This document shows, one piece after another, positions 42,401 through 45,519 of a DNA stretch of 64,000 bases. The stretch spans positions 1-64,000 of the forward strand of contig JASPKZ010009922.1 in assembly GCA_030220185.1 (NCBI GenBank). The letters are read 5' to 3'. The translations under genes were made by a program, and so were the position numbers. The notes under the pieces are model-generated. The model was given only the letters and a program-made list of their open reading frames with translations, had not been told where the DNA came from and searched no databases. Each line of letters starts with the position of its first letter. Position 1 is the stretch's first letter. The DNA is from Diploptera punctata. Lineage: Eukaryota > Arthropoda > Insecta > Blattodea > Blaberidae.

Positions 42401-43125
42401 CTCCACCGCTGTGGTCTCGAGGTAACATGCTGCCTTGTCACGCAGCGGGCCCGGGTTCGATCCCCGCTCGGGACAGTTTTTCTGGGTGAGGTTTTTATCG
42501 GGGTTTTCCTCACCTGTAAGATAAATGTCAGGAAAACTTTAAGGCCCAAACGGTCCCCGAAATTATATGGTCATCAGCATCCATATCATTATCATCATCC
42601 TTCACCGGTGTGGAAAGCAACGGGAAACTACCACACGCACTATTCCCCAATAAAGCTGCAAAGCATGGCATGAAAATGCTATGATTGCAGTGAAAGACCT
42701 GCCCTCGGGCAGAATTACCTTTATATATATATTAACATGTTCATTTTGTTTTTTCTACTATATATATGATCGGCGAGGATATGTTTTTTTAATAGTTTTA
42801 TGATAGCAATCACATTACTTTCATTCCTTCGGGATTAGTTAAAACAAGAACATATAGGCCTAAATCTGTCGTAAGGCCAGTATAAATTTTGATTGCAAAT
42901 GTCGAACAGGTGAAGTGTTCCCGGAGAACTGTAAATAACACACGTGTAAAATGTAAATGTTCCACGCAAAGGTAAAATTAATAAAAAAAACAAAGATGAT
43001 TGTTACCTTGTTGTAGGCGGCTGTTCAATTATAGAATAAAAAACCAGTTAAATAAGAATGAATAAATTTACCTGTTTGGAAGTAACCACTAGAATTAGCA
43101 GCAGTGCGCAGCAGAACGCTTGCAT
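12146..43125 (-). CDS. Secreted repeated precursor, five exons (whole gene span)
   Basis: Coding exons on the minus strand, in order: 43125-43072, 22673-22589, 20127-19901, 16914-16821, 12423-12146. All have GT/AG boundaries. The intron phases 0, 1, 0, 1 join into one open frame of 245 codons and a stop. The product has a signal peptide, then two homologous units (residues 19-122 and 123-245), each a short variable linker followed by a basic domain sharing TG-x2-WS, KIK-x-KP-x-GGVD, NSGN and DPS-x-Q and ending in KRRRR or RKRR. No cysteine occurs after the signal peptide. Units separated by polybasic sites resemble processed insect peptide precursors (antimicrobial or neuropeptide types), but I recognise no family. 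Introns are about 20.4, 2.5, 3.0 and 4.4 kb, full of repeats. Joins are inferred from phase and homology, not transcripts. Confidence 0.75.
12424..12857 (-). other. Intron 4 of the secreted precursor, unique part
   Basis: AT-rich intronic sequence upstream (minus strand) of the exon 5 acceptor. No other feature seen. Confidence 0.5.
12858..13005 (-). repeat. SINE family D fragment
   Basis: Shares GGGGCGCCTGGAAGGC, AGTTACG and the CCAGGAGAG-CTTAAACTAAACTTAA block with 40225-40452. The tRNA-like head is missing in this copy. Confidence 0.6.
13014..13215 (-). repeat. SINE family B, partial copy
   Basis: A tRNA-derived SINE in reverse orientation: head GTCCACCGCTGTGGTCTCGA with B-box-like GGGTTCGTTCCCC, then the CTCAC..AGG and GGTCCCCGAAC blocks. 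The 3' third present in full copies (for example 42402-42720) is absent. A (TAA)n run follows the head. Confidence 0.8.
13216..13280. repeat. (TAA)n microsatellite
   Basis: About 20 TAA units between SINE B and the mariner; it supplied the TA target of the mariner (13279-13280). Confidence 0.95.
13281..14629 (-). mobile_element. Mariner-type transposon, DD41D, full length
   Basis: 1349 bases with nearly perfect terminal inverted repeats of about 105 bases (CAGGGCAAGTCAAAATG at 13281 and its complement ending 14629). TA target duplications lie at 13279-13280 and 14630-14631. It encodes one transposase on the minus strand, broken by two frame changes. Copy-specific decay is light. Confidence 0.95.
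13380..14459 (-). pseudogene. DD41D mariner transposase, two frameshifts
   Basis: Starts at 14459 ([20 protein letters not shown]), a helix-turn-helix DNA-binding start. The middle part (about 14083-13835) has the first catalytic Asp in [12 protein letters not shown]. The last part (13817-13380) has the second Asp in [11 protein letters not shown] and the third in [12 protein letters not shown] count 41 residues between the second and third Asp, so DD41D rather than the DD34D of classical mariners. Frames change near 14083-14030 and near 13835-13817. Otherwise the protein is complete, so inactivation looks recent. Confidence 0.9.
14636..14766 (+). repeat. Interspersed repeat E
   Basis: Matches 46478-46608 in reverse orientation: GATTTAGGCGCTCTCCCCC, CAGATGTCATTTGAGTGGTC and CCACGGACC/GGTCCGTGG blocks are shared. 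Non-coding; class unknown. Confidence 0.7.
14767..14970. other. Unassigned, possibly part of repeat E or a SINE
   Basis: Holds an Arg/Lys-rich frame on the minus strand that I do not recognise, and a motif GACTCGGGACCCACGG that could be a decayed tRNA-like head. No second copy seen. Confidence 0.25.
14972..15186. repeat. (AAT)n then (ATT)n inverted microsatellite
   Basis: About 120 bases of AAT/TAA units followed by about 85 bases of ATT/TTA units, so the two halves can pair. It is followed by a LINE-like 3' end motif (CTGACAGAGTTAAGGTCATG) also seen near 20275 and 57320 in other forms. Confidence 0.9.
15187..16317. other. Intron 4 of the secreted precursor; short tandem repeats only
   Basis: At 15487-15570 two units of about 42 bases (TCATGACCACGAAG) and at 15590-15650 three units of about 21 bases (CCGATGACCACAGATA). 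The open frames across them are repeat artefacts. The remainder is featureless. Confidence 0.5.
16318..16490 (-). repeat. SINE family B, diverged copy
   Basis: Recognised by GACATTTGTCTTACAAGCGAGG, GTGGATCGAATCCGGGCCCAC and the order of blocks; many substitutions and no 3' third. Confidence 0.6.
16821..16914 (-). CDS. Secreted precursor, exon 4 (second linker)
   Basis: Acceptor AATTGCAG at 16915-16916, donor GTAAGC from 16820. Phase 0 in, phase 1 out, 94 bases. Encodes [20 protein letters not shown], then a Lys/Thr-rich stretch ending TIKI and the first base of a Gly codon. It aligns loosely with exon 2 (NSIA/NSIS and the terminal I-G) and has the same phases. Confidence 0.75.
17085..17720 (+). 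repeat. RTE LINE relic, split by a piggyBac-like MITE
   Basis: Follows the C-terminal region of the RTE frame (GGAAACTCATGCTATTATG to CCAGAGGTAAAACGC) with many indels. The MITE at 17233-17453 sits at the TTAA that corresponds to CTTTAAGG in the intact LINE (near 30910). Confidence 0.8.
17233..17453 (+). mobile_element. piggyBac-like MITE, copy 1
   Basis: 221 bases starting CCCTTAAATT and ending AATTTAAGGG, flanked by TTAA at 17229-17232 and 17454-17457. Shares ATGTGGCGGACCG and the ATGTATCC..AGGATACAT palindrome with copies at 52071 and 60493. TTAA duplication and CCC termini are typical of piggyBac. Confidence 0.85.
17721..18011 (-). repeat. SINE family A, reverse copy
   Basis: A tRNA-derived SINE: head CACGCCGTAGCATAGTTGG (A box) and GTCGAGGGTTCGAGTCCC (B box) at the 18011 end, body shared with 19513-19808 and 22779-23092. 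Confidence 0.85.
18015..18340 (-). repeat. RTE LINE relic
   Basis: Reverse copy of the region around residues 740-830 of the RTE frame (complement of YADD and of the LGLEVNI block). Decayed. Confidence 0.75.
18341..18862. other. Intron 3; LINE scrap
   Basis: 18610-18812 (+) resembles the 3' part of a LINE (AGGAAGACCAAGAACAACCTGG). A (TA)n run at 18829-18852 abuts the following SINE. The rest is featureless. Confidence 0.4.
18863..19187 (-). repeat. SINE family B, full copy in (TA)n
   Basis: Full reverse copy: head GTCCACCGCTGTGGTCTCGA at the 19187 end, tail CTGCCCTCGGGCAGAATTAC and (ATGG)n at the 18863 end. (TA)n lies on both sides (18829-18852; 19188-19196). Confidence 0.9.
19513..19808 (+). 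repeat. SINE family A, full copy
   Basis: Head GCACGCCGTAGCGTAGTGG (A box TAGCGTAGTGG), B box GGTCGAGGGTTGGAGTCCC, body with CTATGGCCCTGGGGTCGAC, tail GATCACTTTACTTTAC. Confidence 0.9.
19901..20127 (-). CDS. Secreted precursor, exon 3 (first basic domain)
   Basis: Acceptor TTTCTTAG (AG at 20129-20128), donor CAG|GTTATT at 19901/19900. Phase 1 in, phase 0 out, 227 bases. Encodes residues 47-122: [53 protein letters not shown], then KRRRR (106-110) and a short tail. Aligns along its length with exon 5. The polybasic run is a good furin/prohormone-convertase site. Confidence 0.8.
20230..20485 (-). repeat. LINE-type 3' end with three 58-base tandem units
   Basis: GTTAAGGCCATGTGGCC near 20280 resembles the 3' ends of other retroelements here. 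It is followed by three imperfect units of about 58 bases (ATATGTTAC, GAATACAAA, ATTACAATAATAGTCATA) at about 20321-20480. Confidence 0.6.
20590..20776 (+). repeat. SINE family C, 3' part
   Basis: GTTGAGAAAACCAGATATAACGG through GGCCTGTTCCGTCATGAAG matches the 3' half of 33925-34262. Confidence 0.75.
20800..21130 (+). repeat. Repeat F with short hairpin
   Basis: 20815-20935 contains a hairpin (TTTTACAGAATC and GATTCTGTAAAA plus outer pairs). 20960-21110 matches the complement of 33065-33212 (GACCATGTGGCCTGTACGG; CCCTATGTCCAGTTGGGG). Non-coding; class unknown. Confidence 0.6.
21280..22175 (-). other. Intron 2 of the secreted precursor; possible cryptic exon
   Basis: No repeat recognised. On the minus strand 22010-21968 is bounded by CTCACAG and GTAAAG and is open in phase 0 to 1 ([14 protein letters not shown]), the same phases as exons 2 and 4. 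Treated as a weak candidate only. Confidence 0.3.
22176..22436 (-). repeat. SINE family C, reverse copy
   Basis: Complement of the family C body (CCAGCCGTTATAGCTGG) and of its decayed head (CGGCCTCTGCACGGGATT at the right end). Confidence 0.7.
22589..22673 (-). CDS. Secreted precursor, exon 2 (first linker)
   Basis: Acceptor CACTTTTTTCAG (AG at 22675-22674), donor GTAATC from 22588. Phase 0 in, phase 1 out, 85 bases. Encodes [19 protein letters not shown] then YHPPSRFQI and the first base of a Gly codon. The acidic start directly after the signal peptide suggests a pro-segment. Its short size means it rests on splice signals and phase. Confidence 0.65.
22779..23092 (+). repeat. SINE family A, full copy
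   Basis: Close match to 19513-19808, with a better-preserved B box (GGTCGAGGGTTCAAGTCCC). Tail GATCACTTTACTTTAAC. Confidence 0.9.
23254..24085 (+). mobile_element. pogo/Tigger-like non-autonomous element
   Basis: 832 bases flanked by TA (23252-23253; 24086-24087). It starts CAGTAGAGCCTCGATTATCC and ends with the imperfect complement (GGATAACCACAGCTCTATTG), as in pogo/Tigger elements. Its interior carries a SINE B 3' piece (23610-23783, +). No transposase frame is intact. Confidence 0.8.
24235..25053 (-). mobile_element. RTE LINE, 5'-truncated, 819 bases
   Basis: Reverse copy of the end of 28071-31339 with a 15-base target duplication GGAGAGGAGAATCCT (24220-24234; 25054-25068). The part at 24829-24257 is still open for 190 codons and close to the intact copy, so the insertion is young. 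Confidence 0.95.
25395..25733 (+). mobile_element. Helitron-like 3' fragment
   Basis: Ends TTCCCGGGCAACACCGG, ATAATCAGCTAG, followed by T: the CTAG end and GC-rich hairpin usual for insect Helitrons. The 5' end is not identified. Confidence 0.6.
25846..26024. repeat. Foldback element with 49-base perfect arms
   Basis: 25846-25894 and 25976-26024 are exact complements (AAACTTCTGTTTAGAAAAC; AAACATTAAAAAATGTAGG) around a loop of about 80 bases. Confidence 0.85.
26030..26670. other. Intron 1 of the secreted precursor, unique
   Basis: Purine-rich (GAAA)n at 26215-26245 and (AAG)n at 26287-26300. Nothing else recognised. Confidence 0.4.
26671..26935 (-). mobile_element. RTE deletion derivative, 5' UTR joined to 3' end
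   Basis: On the minus strand the 5' UTR of the RTE (GTACCTTGG..CGAAAGAGTGACG to AAAATTTTCCGG) is joined to the last part of the ORF (AGACCAAGAATGAGGTGGG) and the AGTTAGTTAG tail. About 2.9 kb between them is missing. The junction lies near 26838-26842, at a short AGA-type match. Confidence 0.9.
26936..27240. other. AT-rich intron sequence
   Basis: Contains an (AAAT)n run near 27120; nothing else seen. Confidence 0.4.
27241..28057 (-). repeat. LINE relic, reverse, with (AAT)n/(ATT)n insert
   Basis: Complement of LINE C-terminal coding ([20 protein letters not shown] region at 27699-27896) and of more upstream parts (27280-27550, 27900-28050). A self-complementary (AAT)n(ATT)n tract occupies about 27608-27682. 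Confidence 0.6.
28071..31339 (+). mobile_element. RTE-type LINE, full length
   Basis: About 3.27 kb with 5' UTR (28071-28274), a single long frame and a very short 3' end made of GTGCCAGTGAG plus (TAAG)n. It sits in a (TAA)n tract, which blurs the target duplication. One frame with an endonuclease at the N-terminus and a microsatellite-like tail is typical of the RTE clade. It lies antisense inside intron 1 of the secreted precursor gene and is the reference copy for the many fragments in this window. Confidence 0.9.
28275..31313 (+). CDS. RTE LINE endonuclease/reverse transcriptase, intact frame
   Basis: 1012 codons without interruption. The conserved domain starts at Met 37 (28383, [11 protein letters not shown]), the likelier start. 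The apurinic-type endonuclease nicks the target: [15 protein letters not shown] (residues 173-182) and SDHH (270-273) are its active-site blocks. The reverse transcriptase (about residues 530-800) has [32 protein letters not shown] and the catalytic YADD (745-748). The C-terminal region ends with the [19 protein letters not shown] block kept in most fragments. All key residues are present, so this copy may be active or very recently so. Confidence 0.92.
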   Translation: MGSSGVKFSGGQIVPHSVLRAGTTSGNPCQRLKHRDMFLGTWNVRTLYNSGALEILTRELDKSPLDIVALQEVRWPGEGSQESGTFALFYGGAERPAFGTGFLVRRRILSAIRDIKFVNDRISYIILKGKRHDFIIVNVHAPTEDKDDKIKDEFYEELECLFDSLSRYHMKIVLGDFNAKVGREDIFKPTIGKFSLHEDSNDNGVRLVTFATSKNLIVKSTTFQHKDIHKYTWTSPDGETRNQIDHVLVDKRWHSSIIDVRSVRGTDCNSDHHLVRVKIRQRLSLMRGTNAKDDSVKYELKNLKNDEMRQEYQIKIANRFEVLESSDDNVANEEEPDINKEWEAIRDTIKLSASESIGCLKKRQNKKWFDEECADIVKKRKLAKIKWLHEPNEVNLEQLGSIRRETTKLLKSKKREYLREKINDLEMNAKNRNIRELYQGISIEKKGFQARTNIIRNENGDMIADSRSILNRWKSYFNQLLNVHTEQDIEEDKLQTAEMLVAEPSALEVEMAIEKLKMYKASGSDEIPAELIKSGGEKLMDKIRWLLSMIWEKEALPDEWKESIIVPIYKKGDKTDCNNYRGISLLSTSYKILTNILVSRLTPYIDDILGDHQCAFRRNRSTTDQIFSIRQILEKKWEYNGTVHQLYVDFKKAYDSIKREKLYSILLEFGIPKKLVRLIRMCLNGSKSRVRVGKQFSDTFEIQNGLKQGDALSPLLFNFVLEHAIKSLENEEGLQLNGINKLLVYADDVVLLADSEEILKANTHTLLSNTKKLGLEVNISKTKYVVTRRNSVYNGNGQLMTNEGNFEEVAEFKYLGTIITNRNETHKEIKHRLNSGNACYYALQRLLMSQLLSKNVKLKIYKTIILPVILYGCETWTLTLREERRLRVFENKVLRKIFGPKRDEQTGEWRRLHNNELHGLYRKPDIIRTVKSRRLRWAGHVARMGNERRAWKLLVGKPEGKRPVGRPRMRWENNINYDLREVDYTGNDWKALAQDRDVWRAYVRAAMNLRVR
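31425..31515 (+). repeat. RTE 3'-end scrap
   Basis: GATTTGAGGGGAATAGATTA and ACGGGTTCGCTAGTGCCA follow the LINE end with a deletion between. Confidence 0.6.
31719..31791 (-). tRNA. tRNA-Val (CAC)
   Basis: 73 bases on the minus strand. Acceptor GTTTCCG pairs with CGGAAAC, discriminator A; D arm GTGT-AGCGGTTA-CCAC; anticodon stem TGCGC/GCGCA with loop CTCACAC, giving anticodon CAC at positions 34-36; T arm ACCGG-TTCGACC-CCGGG-type. It matches animal tRNA-Val(CAC) closely. No intron and no encoded CCA. Probably functional. Confidence 0.9.
31951..32710 (-). repeat. RTE LINE relic with nested LINE fragment
   Basis: 31951-32235 and 32413-32710 are consecutive parts of one reverse RTE copy. 32270-32412 (+) is a piece of another LINE family (CCAAAAGCAGATATACAAC; GGAGCCGGAAAAGGC), also seen at 44660-44780. 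Confidence 0.7.
32709..32742. repeat. (CA)n microsatellite
   Basis: Imperfect CA repeat directly after the RTE relic. Confidence 0.9.
33032..33219 (-). repeat. Repeat F inserted beside the second tRNA-Val
   Basis: 33065-33212 is the complement of 20960-21110 and ends in (ATG)n. The first tRNA-Val copy lacks it: there the shared flank (GATTAATAAAAAACA) runs directly into the tRNA. Confidence 0.7.
33220..33293 (-). tRNA. tRNA-Val-like gene with 8-base anticodon loop
   Basis: A second copy of the tRNA-Val, 74 bases. The acceptor, D and T arms are intact. The anticodon stem TGCGC/GCGCA is kept, but the loop reads CTCCACAC, one C longer than CTCACAC. Its 5' flank resembles that of 31719-31791 (CCTAGTTACCTGCAATCC), so it arose by local duplication. 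It could be a pseudogene or an expressed tRNA with an enlarged loop. Confidence 0.8.
33440..33924. other. Unassigned, locally GC-rich
   Basis: 33830-33890 is unusually GC-rich (CCGCGGACGCAGCCCGCGCC) for this window. No open frame I trust. Confidence 0.3.
33925..34262 (+). repeat. SINE family C, full copy
   Basis: The head CGCGCCGTAGCCGAGCGG resembles a Leu/Ser-type tRNA, with B-box-like TGGTTCGAGTCTCC. The body has GCTACAATAAGTAG and AACGGCTGGG, the end TAGGCCTGTCGCGCCAGG and a T run. Other copies: 20590, 22176, 38735, 41046, 51660. Confidence 0.85.
34280..34918 (+). pseudogene. Retroelement relic: RT box and endonuclease-like C-terminus
   Basis: 34318-34345 encodes FMAYADDLV, an RT catalytic box. 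From about 34490 the frame reads [19 protein letters not shown], then [29 protein letters not shown], and after a stop near 34686 continues with [23 protein letters not shown] and [12 protein letters not shown] before a stop at about 34918. The spaced Asp/Glu pattern looks like a restriction-type endonuclease fold, as at the C-terminus of some non-LTR elements; the exact family is uncertain. Confidence 0.55.
35035..36150 (+). repeat. LINE relics of another family
   Basis: 35050-35215 (GTTGAATTTATCTACCTGGG) and 35810-36150 (GAGAAAAATATTAAGGCAG; AGATGGATTGATGC) are parts of a LINE 3' region ending in (GAA)n at 36160-36188. The DNA between (35216-35800) is AT-rich and unassigned. Confidence 0.55.
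36230..36600 (-). repeat. LINE relic, reverse
   Basis: Complement of a LINE C-terminal region (AGGCCATTTGTTGACCTG; GGACGTCCTGGTCTTCTTC encodes RRPGRP-like residues in reverse). Degraded. Confidence 0.5.
36640..36740 (+). repeat. RTE 3' fragment
   Basis: GAAGTGGATTATACAGGGG to CATGAACCTATGGATTCG follows the RTE end. Confidence 0.8.
36875..37050 (+). repeat. SINE family B, partial
   Basis: Head with GCGGGCCCGCGTTCAGTCCCC and the block AGGTTTTTCCTCACCTGTAAG; ends before the 3' third. Confidence 0.75.
37051..37414. other. Unassigned intron sequence
   Basis: No repeat or coding signal beyond (GAA)n near 37285. Confidence 0.4.
37415..37920 (+). repeat. RTE LINE fragment, about 500 bases
   Basis: Follows the intact copy from TCCCAACTCCT (near 30818) to GCCAGTGAGTTAGTTAG with scattered indels; 37706-37894 stays open. 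Confidence 0.9.
38205..38700 (-). repeat. Non-LTR retrotransposon C-terminal relic
   Basis: On the minus strand [17 protein letters not shown] coding (38690-38640), then [14 protein letters not shown] and a Cys-rich end ([14 protein letters not shown] at about 38310-38270), the kind of zinc-finger end found in some LINEs. Broken by shifts. Confidence 0.5.
38735..39062 (+). repeat. SINE family C, diverged copy
   Basis: GCAGAAGCCGAGCGATTC head, GCCAGTATGGGACTGG and GGTAGCTACAATAAGTAG body, TAGGCCTGTCGCTCCATGG end. Confidence 0.8.
39110..40165 (-). repeat. RTE LINE relic split by MITE M1
   Basis: 39110-39500 and 40110-40165 are consecutive parts of a reverse RTE copy (CTCAAATACACGTAAT ... CTTCCTTAAAGTAAG); the M1 copy at 39556-40103 lies between them. 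Confidence 0.75.
39556..40103 (+). mobile_element. MITE family M1, full copy
   Basis: 548 bases with ends CACTGAGCAAC and GTTGATCAGTG. It lacks the GGCCTA insertions seen in other copies (empty states near 39605 and 39790), so it serves as the reference. Confidence 0.85.
40225..40452 (-). repeat. SINE family D
   Basis: Reverse copy with tRNA-like head: the complement contains GAGGTCCCGGGCTCGATTCCC (B box). Body GGGGCACCTGGAAGGCGG shared with 12858-13005. Confidence 0.7.
40453..40734. other. Unassigned intron sequence
   Basis: Contains TAGGCCTA at 40514. No other feature. Confidence 0.4.
40735..41045 (-). repeat. RTE LINE 5'-region relic
   Basis: Complement of the start of the RTE frame (AACTTCCTGCAAAACAGC; ATCCAAGGGTGATTTATC; CGGACATTG). 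One of the few pieces that cover the endonuclease region. Confidence 0.8.
41046..41340 (-). repeat. SINE family C, reverse copy
   Basis: Complement of the family C body (GCGATACTGGGTGG; CCATACTGGCCGAAATG) with decayed head at the right end. Confidence 0.8.
41355..41635 (-). mobile_element. RTE deletion derivative, second example
   Basis: On the minus strand the 5' UTR (from about 41633 to 41425) is joined directly to the last 55 or so bases of the 3' end (GGATAGGGATGTGTCAAGAG, 41420-41366). The breakpoint differs from 26671-26935, so the deletions were independent. Confidence 0.85.
41640..42138. other. Unassigned intron sequence
   Basis: Two overlapping frames of 60-94 codons (41657-41952) with no recognisable domain. 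Probably non-coding. Confidence 0.35.
42153..42290 (-). mobile_element. Short RTE 3' insertion, 138 bases
   Basis: Reverse copy with target duplication GTTACCTACTTTAC (42139-42152; 42291-42304) and (AGTA)n tail. Its truncation point, near CATAGTTA, is almost the same as in 54859-54998. Confidence 0.9.
42402..42720 (+). repeat. SINE family B, full copy in (TA)n
   Basis: Head CTCCACCGCTGTGGTCTCGA, B box GGGTTCGATCCCCGC, end CTGCCCTCGGGCAGAATTACC. (AT)n before (42375-42400) and after (42721-42731). Confidence 0.9.
42732..43071 (-). other. Start of intron 1 of the secreted precursor
   Basis: AT-rich. TAGGCCTA at 42855. The donor GTAAATTT of exon 1 lies at 43071-43064. Confidence 0.5.
43072..43125 (-). 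CDS. Secreted precursor, exon 1 (signal peptide)
   Basis: ATG at 43125-43123 opens [18 protein letters not shown], a canonical signal peptide with a hydrophobic core and small residues before the cut. The exon ends in phase 0 before GTAAAT. In-frame ATGs upstream (43155, 43221) would add 10 or 32 charged residues that would bury the signal, so I prefer 43125. Confidence 0.75.
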
Positions 43126-43246
43126 CGTGGTTGTGACACTGCTCCTGTATCTCATTATCTCTGCTTCTTTATTACGTGCTCTAACGTTACGGTTCTCTTC
43201 CTCTTTCCGCTTTGTTGACATAACGTTTGCGTTATTAGCAGCTATT

Positions 43247-43252
43247 ATTATA
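43247..43252 (-). promoter_or_regulatory. TATA-like element of the secreted precursor gene
   Basis: TATAAT on the minus strand (GTGTATAATAATAG), about 125 bases upstream of the chosen start codon; transcription would start near 43222. Based on position alone. Confidence 0.35.
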
Positions 43253-43411
43253 CACCATTCAATTCAATTGAAACATCCGCACAACTTATCACTCAAATGC
43301 ATACTTAAACACCATGGCGCAACAGCAGGCTGCTGATCTCACATCCGCATGAGATGGAACAATTCCTCTGTAAACACGGTATCAACGCACGCTTAATGCG
43401 ACCATTGTACA

Positions 43412-43419
43412 TGACGTCA
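43412..43419. promoter_or_regulatory. CRE/ATF-type palindrome
   Basis: A perfect TGACGTCA about 290 bases upstream of the secreted precursor start codon. A known bZIP (CREB/ATF) site; function here is inferred. Confidence 0.35.
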
Positions 43420-43499
43420 GAGGGAAGGGGGTTAGAATAGTTTTCTGTACCTTCTGGTTACAGCAACAGTTTAGAATAACAACTTTGAAATATAGTCAA

Positions 43500-44210
43500 A
43501 TTAAAATGGAAAGTGAGCTATCTAGATGCTACCAAAGATTACTGCAAGGCTGCTGTGTGTCACCGTTATTATTTAAAATATTATGAATTTTATATGAAGG
43601 CCAGAAAGAATTTCAAAAAGACAAAAAAATATGCTATATAAACTTAATGAAATATCAAAAAATACACTTTAACTATATTGGTTCAGATATGACATATAGT
43701 TATGATTGGGATATACATAATAAATTAAACTGATATCAAATGATGTGTGGCACCATAAGAAGAACCCTCCGAAAGACTCGAAGATAAACTCAGCTCAGGT
43801 TTTATAAAATTATGGCTGTTCCTGTTCTTTTATATGGATCTGAATGGTGGGGTACTTACAAAAAAATATTTCTCACACATTCAAGCCACTGAAATGAAAT
43901 TTTTAAGATCTGTAAAAGGATGTACCGCATGGATAGATTACACAATGAATCAATAAGATAGGAACTGGAGATATTTTCAATAGTTGGTAAGCTAGAAGAG
44001 CACAAATATCAATGGAAGGAACATTTAGGACAGAATGGACAATACAAGATTACCCAAAAGATCAACACCTACAAACCACAAGGGAAAAGATCTTTGGTAC
44101 TGCCAAGGAAACGATGGACTTGAGACCGGAACAGGTCACATTGACCTAATCCTGGAAAGAAGAAGAAGAGAAGAAAGAAGAAGAAGAAGAAAAAAATACA
44201 ACATTGAAAT
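43500..44210 (+). repeat. LINE relic with RT motif
   Basis: 43535-43580 encodes LLQGCCVSPLLFKIL, an RT block. Downstream NYLGSDMTYSYDWD-like and RTLRKTR-like segments follow in shifting frames, and (GAA)n occurs at 44157-44192. A family distinct from the intact RTE. Confidence 0.6.
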
Positions 44211-44224
44211 ATCCTCACAAAAAT

Positions 44225-45500
44225 AAAAAAAACAACGACCTTCAAGGGCGCTCATCCAGTTCGGACAAATATAATATTAGAAAATAAACCAATAGAACAA
44301 ATGGTAAGTTATAACTTCCTAGGTTTCGAAATATCATATACAGCGGAAACAGATATAAATAACAAACTAAATAAGTTTAATTATATAACAGGAACACTAA
44401 AAAGAACTTTGAAAAATAAAGCCAAAGACTCTATAATGAAATTATACAAGACAATGGATCCGAAACATGGACAGTGACAACACAACAGTCTGCCAGAATA
44501 CAAGCTGCTGAAATGAGATTCTTCAGACCAATAGCAGGATATCAAAGAACAGACAAAAAACATAACGCAGAAATAAGGCAACTAAAAGTAGAGGCATTAA
44601 ACACAACAATAGTGAAATACAGAACAAACTGGAAAGAACACTTGGCAAGGATGACTGAGAAAAGAATACCAAAAGCAGCATACAACTATTCACCACGAGG
44701 AAGAAGTTTGGGAAGACCAAAGAAAAGATGGAAAGAGCAGCAATTTGGAGCCGGAACAGGCTAGTAAATAAGCCTAAACCGTGAAGAAGAATAAGGAGAC
44801 AAAAAATTAGAAACTCAGTTATAAGGGAGAAAATGAAGATTGAAGACACTATTTTAGATTATATTAAAACTCAGCAATTAAAATGGTATGGGCATGTCTA
44901 GCAAATGGAAGAGGATCGGCTACCAAACTGTGTTTTGGAATGGAAACCTGATGGATGACGAGGCAGAGAAGACGTAAAACGTCCTGGAGTCAGGGAATAT
45001 GTTTATACATGAAGGAGAAACATGTACAACCAGGAGATTCGATGGACCGACGAAATTGGCTATTAGGAATCGGACGATGTCAAAGACATTAATCAACCGA
45101 TGATCTACCTATAGAAGTTTGCCTAAGAAACTGGACTAGAAAATGTAAACCATGGGAATTCCAATTAGGCCTAATTAACAAATATGTGTTGCACCGTCTA
45201 TTATTTCCAGACGACCAAGTGTGATTACTCAGGACACGGAAGACAAGGAAATTAATTGAAGAGTACAAGAAATGGGGATTAAATATAAATATTAAAAAAA
45301 AACCGAATATCTCACGACAGAACTAGAGAATGAAGAGAAATTACAATGTGAAAATTTGGAAATTGAAAAATTCAAATATTTAGGATCAATTTTAGAATCA
45401 GATGGGAAAAGTTATAGTGAAATTGAGAAAGGAGTTAGTGAAGGAAGAAAAGTAATTGGAATGTTAAAATTCAGTGATATGGAGTAAAAATATTATAAAT
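44225..45500 (+). repeat. LINE relics, several C-terminal pieces
   Basis: 44474-44764 is open (RTNWKEHLARMTEKRIPKA; GRSLGRPKKRWKEQQFGAG). 44790-45100 and 45190-45500 are further pieces (KFKYLGSILESDGKSYSEI). Probably two related families joined. Confidence 0.6.
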
Positions 45501-45519
45501 AAAACCAAGATATTGATAT

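Noticed and set aside
43058..43336. 92-codon plus-strand frame with hydrophobic stretches
   Set aside because: It is the antisense of the signal-peptide exon and its 5' region; splice signals and phase support the minus strand.
44157..44192. Possible CRISPR or satellite signal in (GAA)n and (GATGAT)n runs
   Set aside because: Simple microsatellites at LINE tails and in SINE B; no spaced direct repeats.
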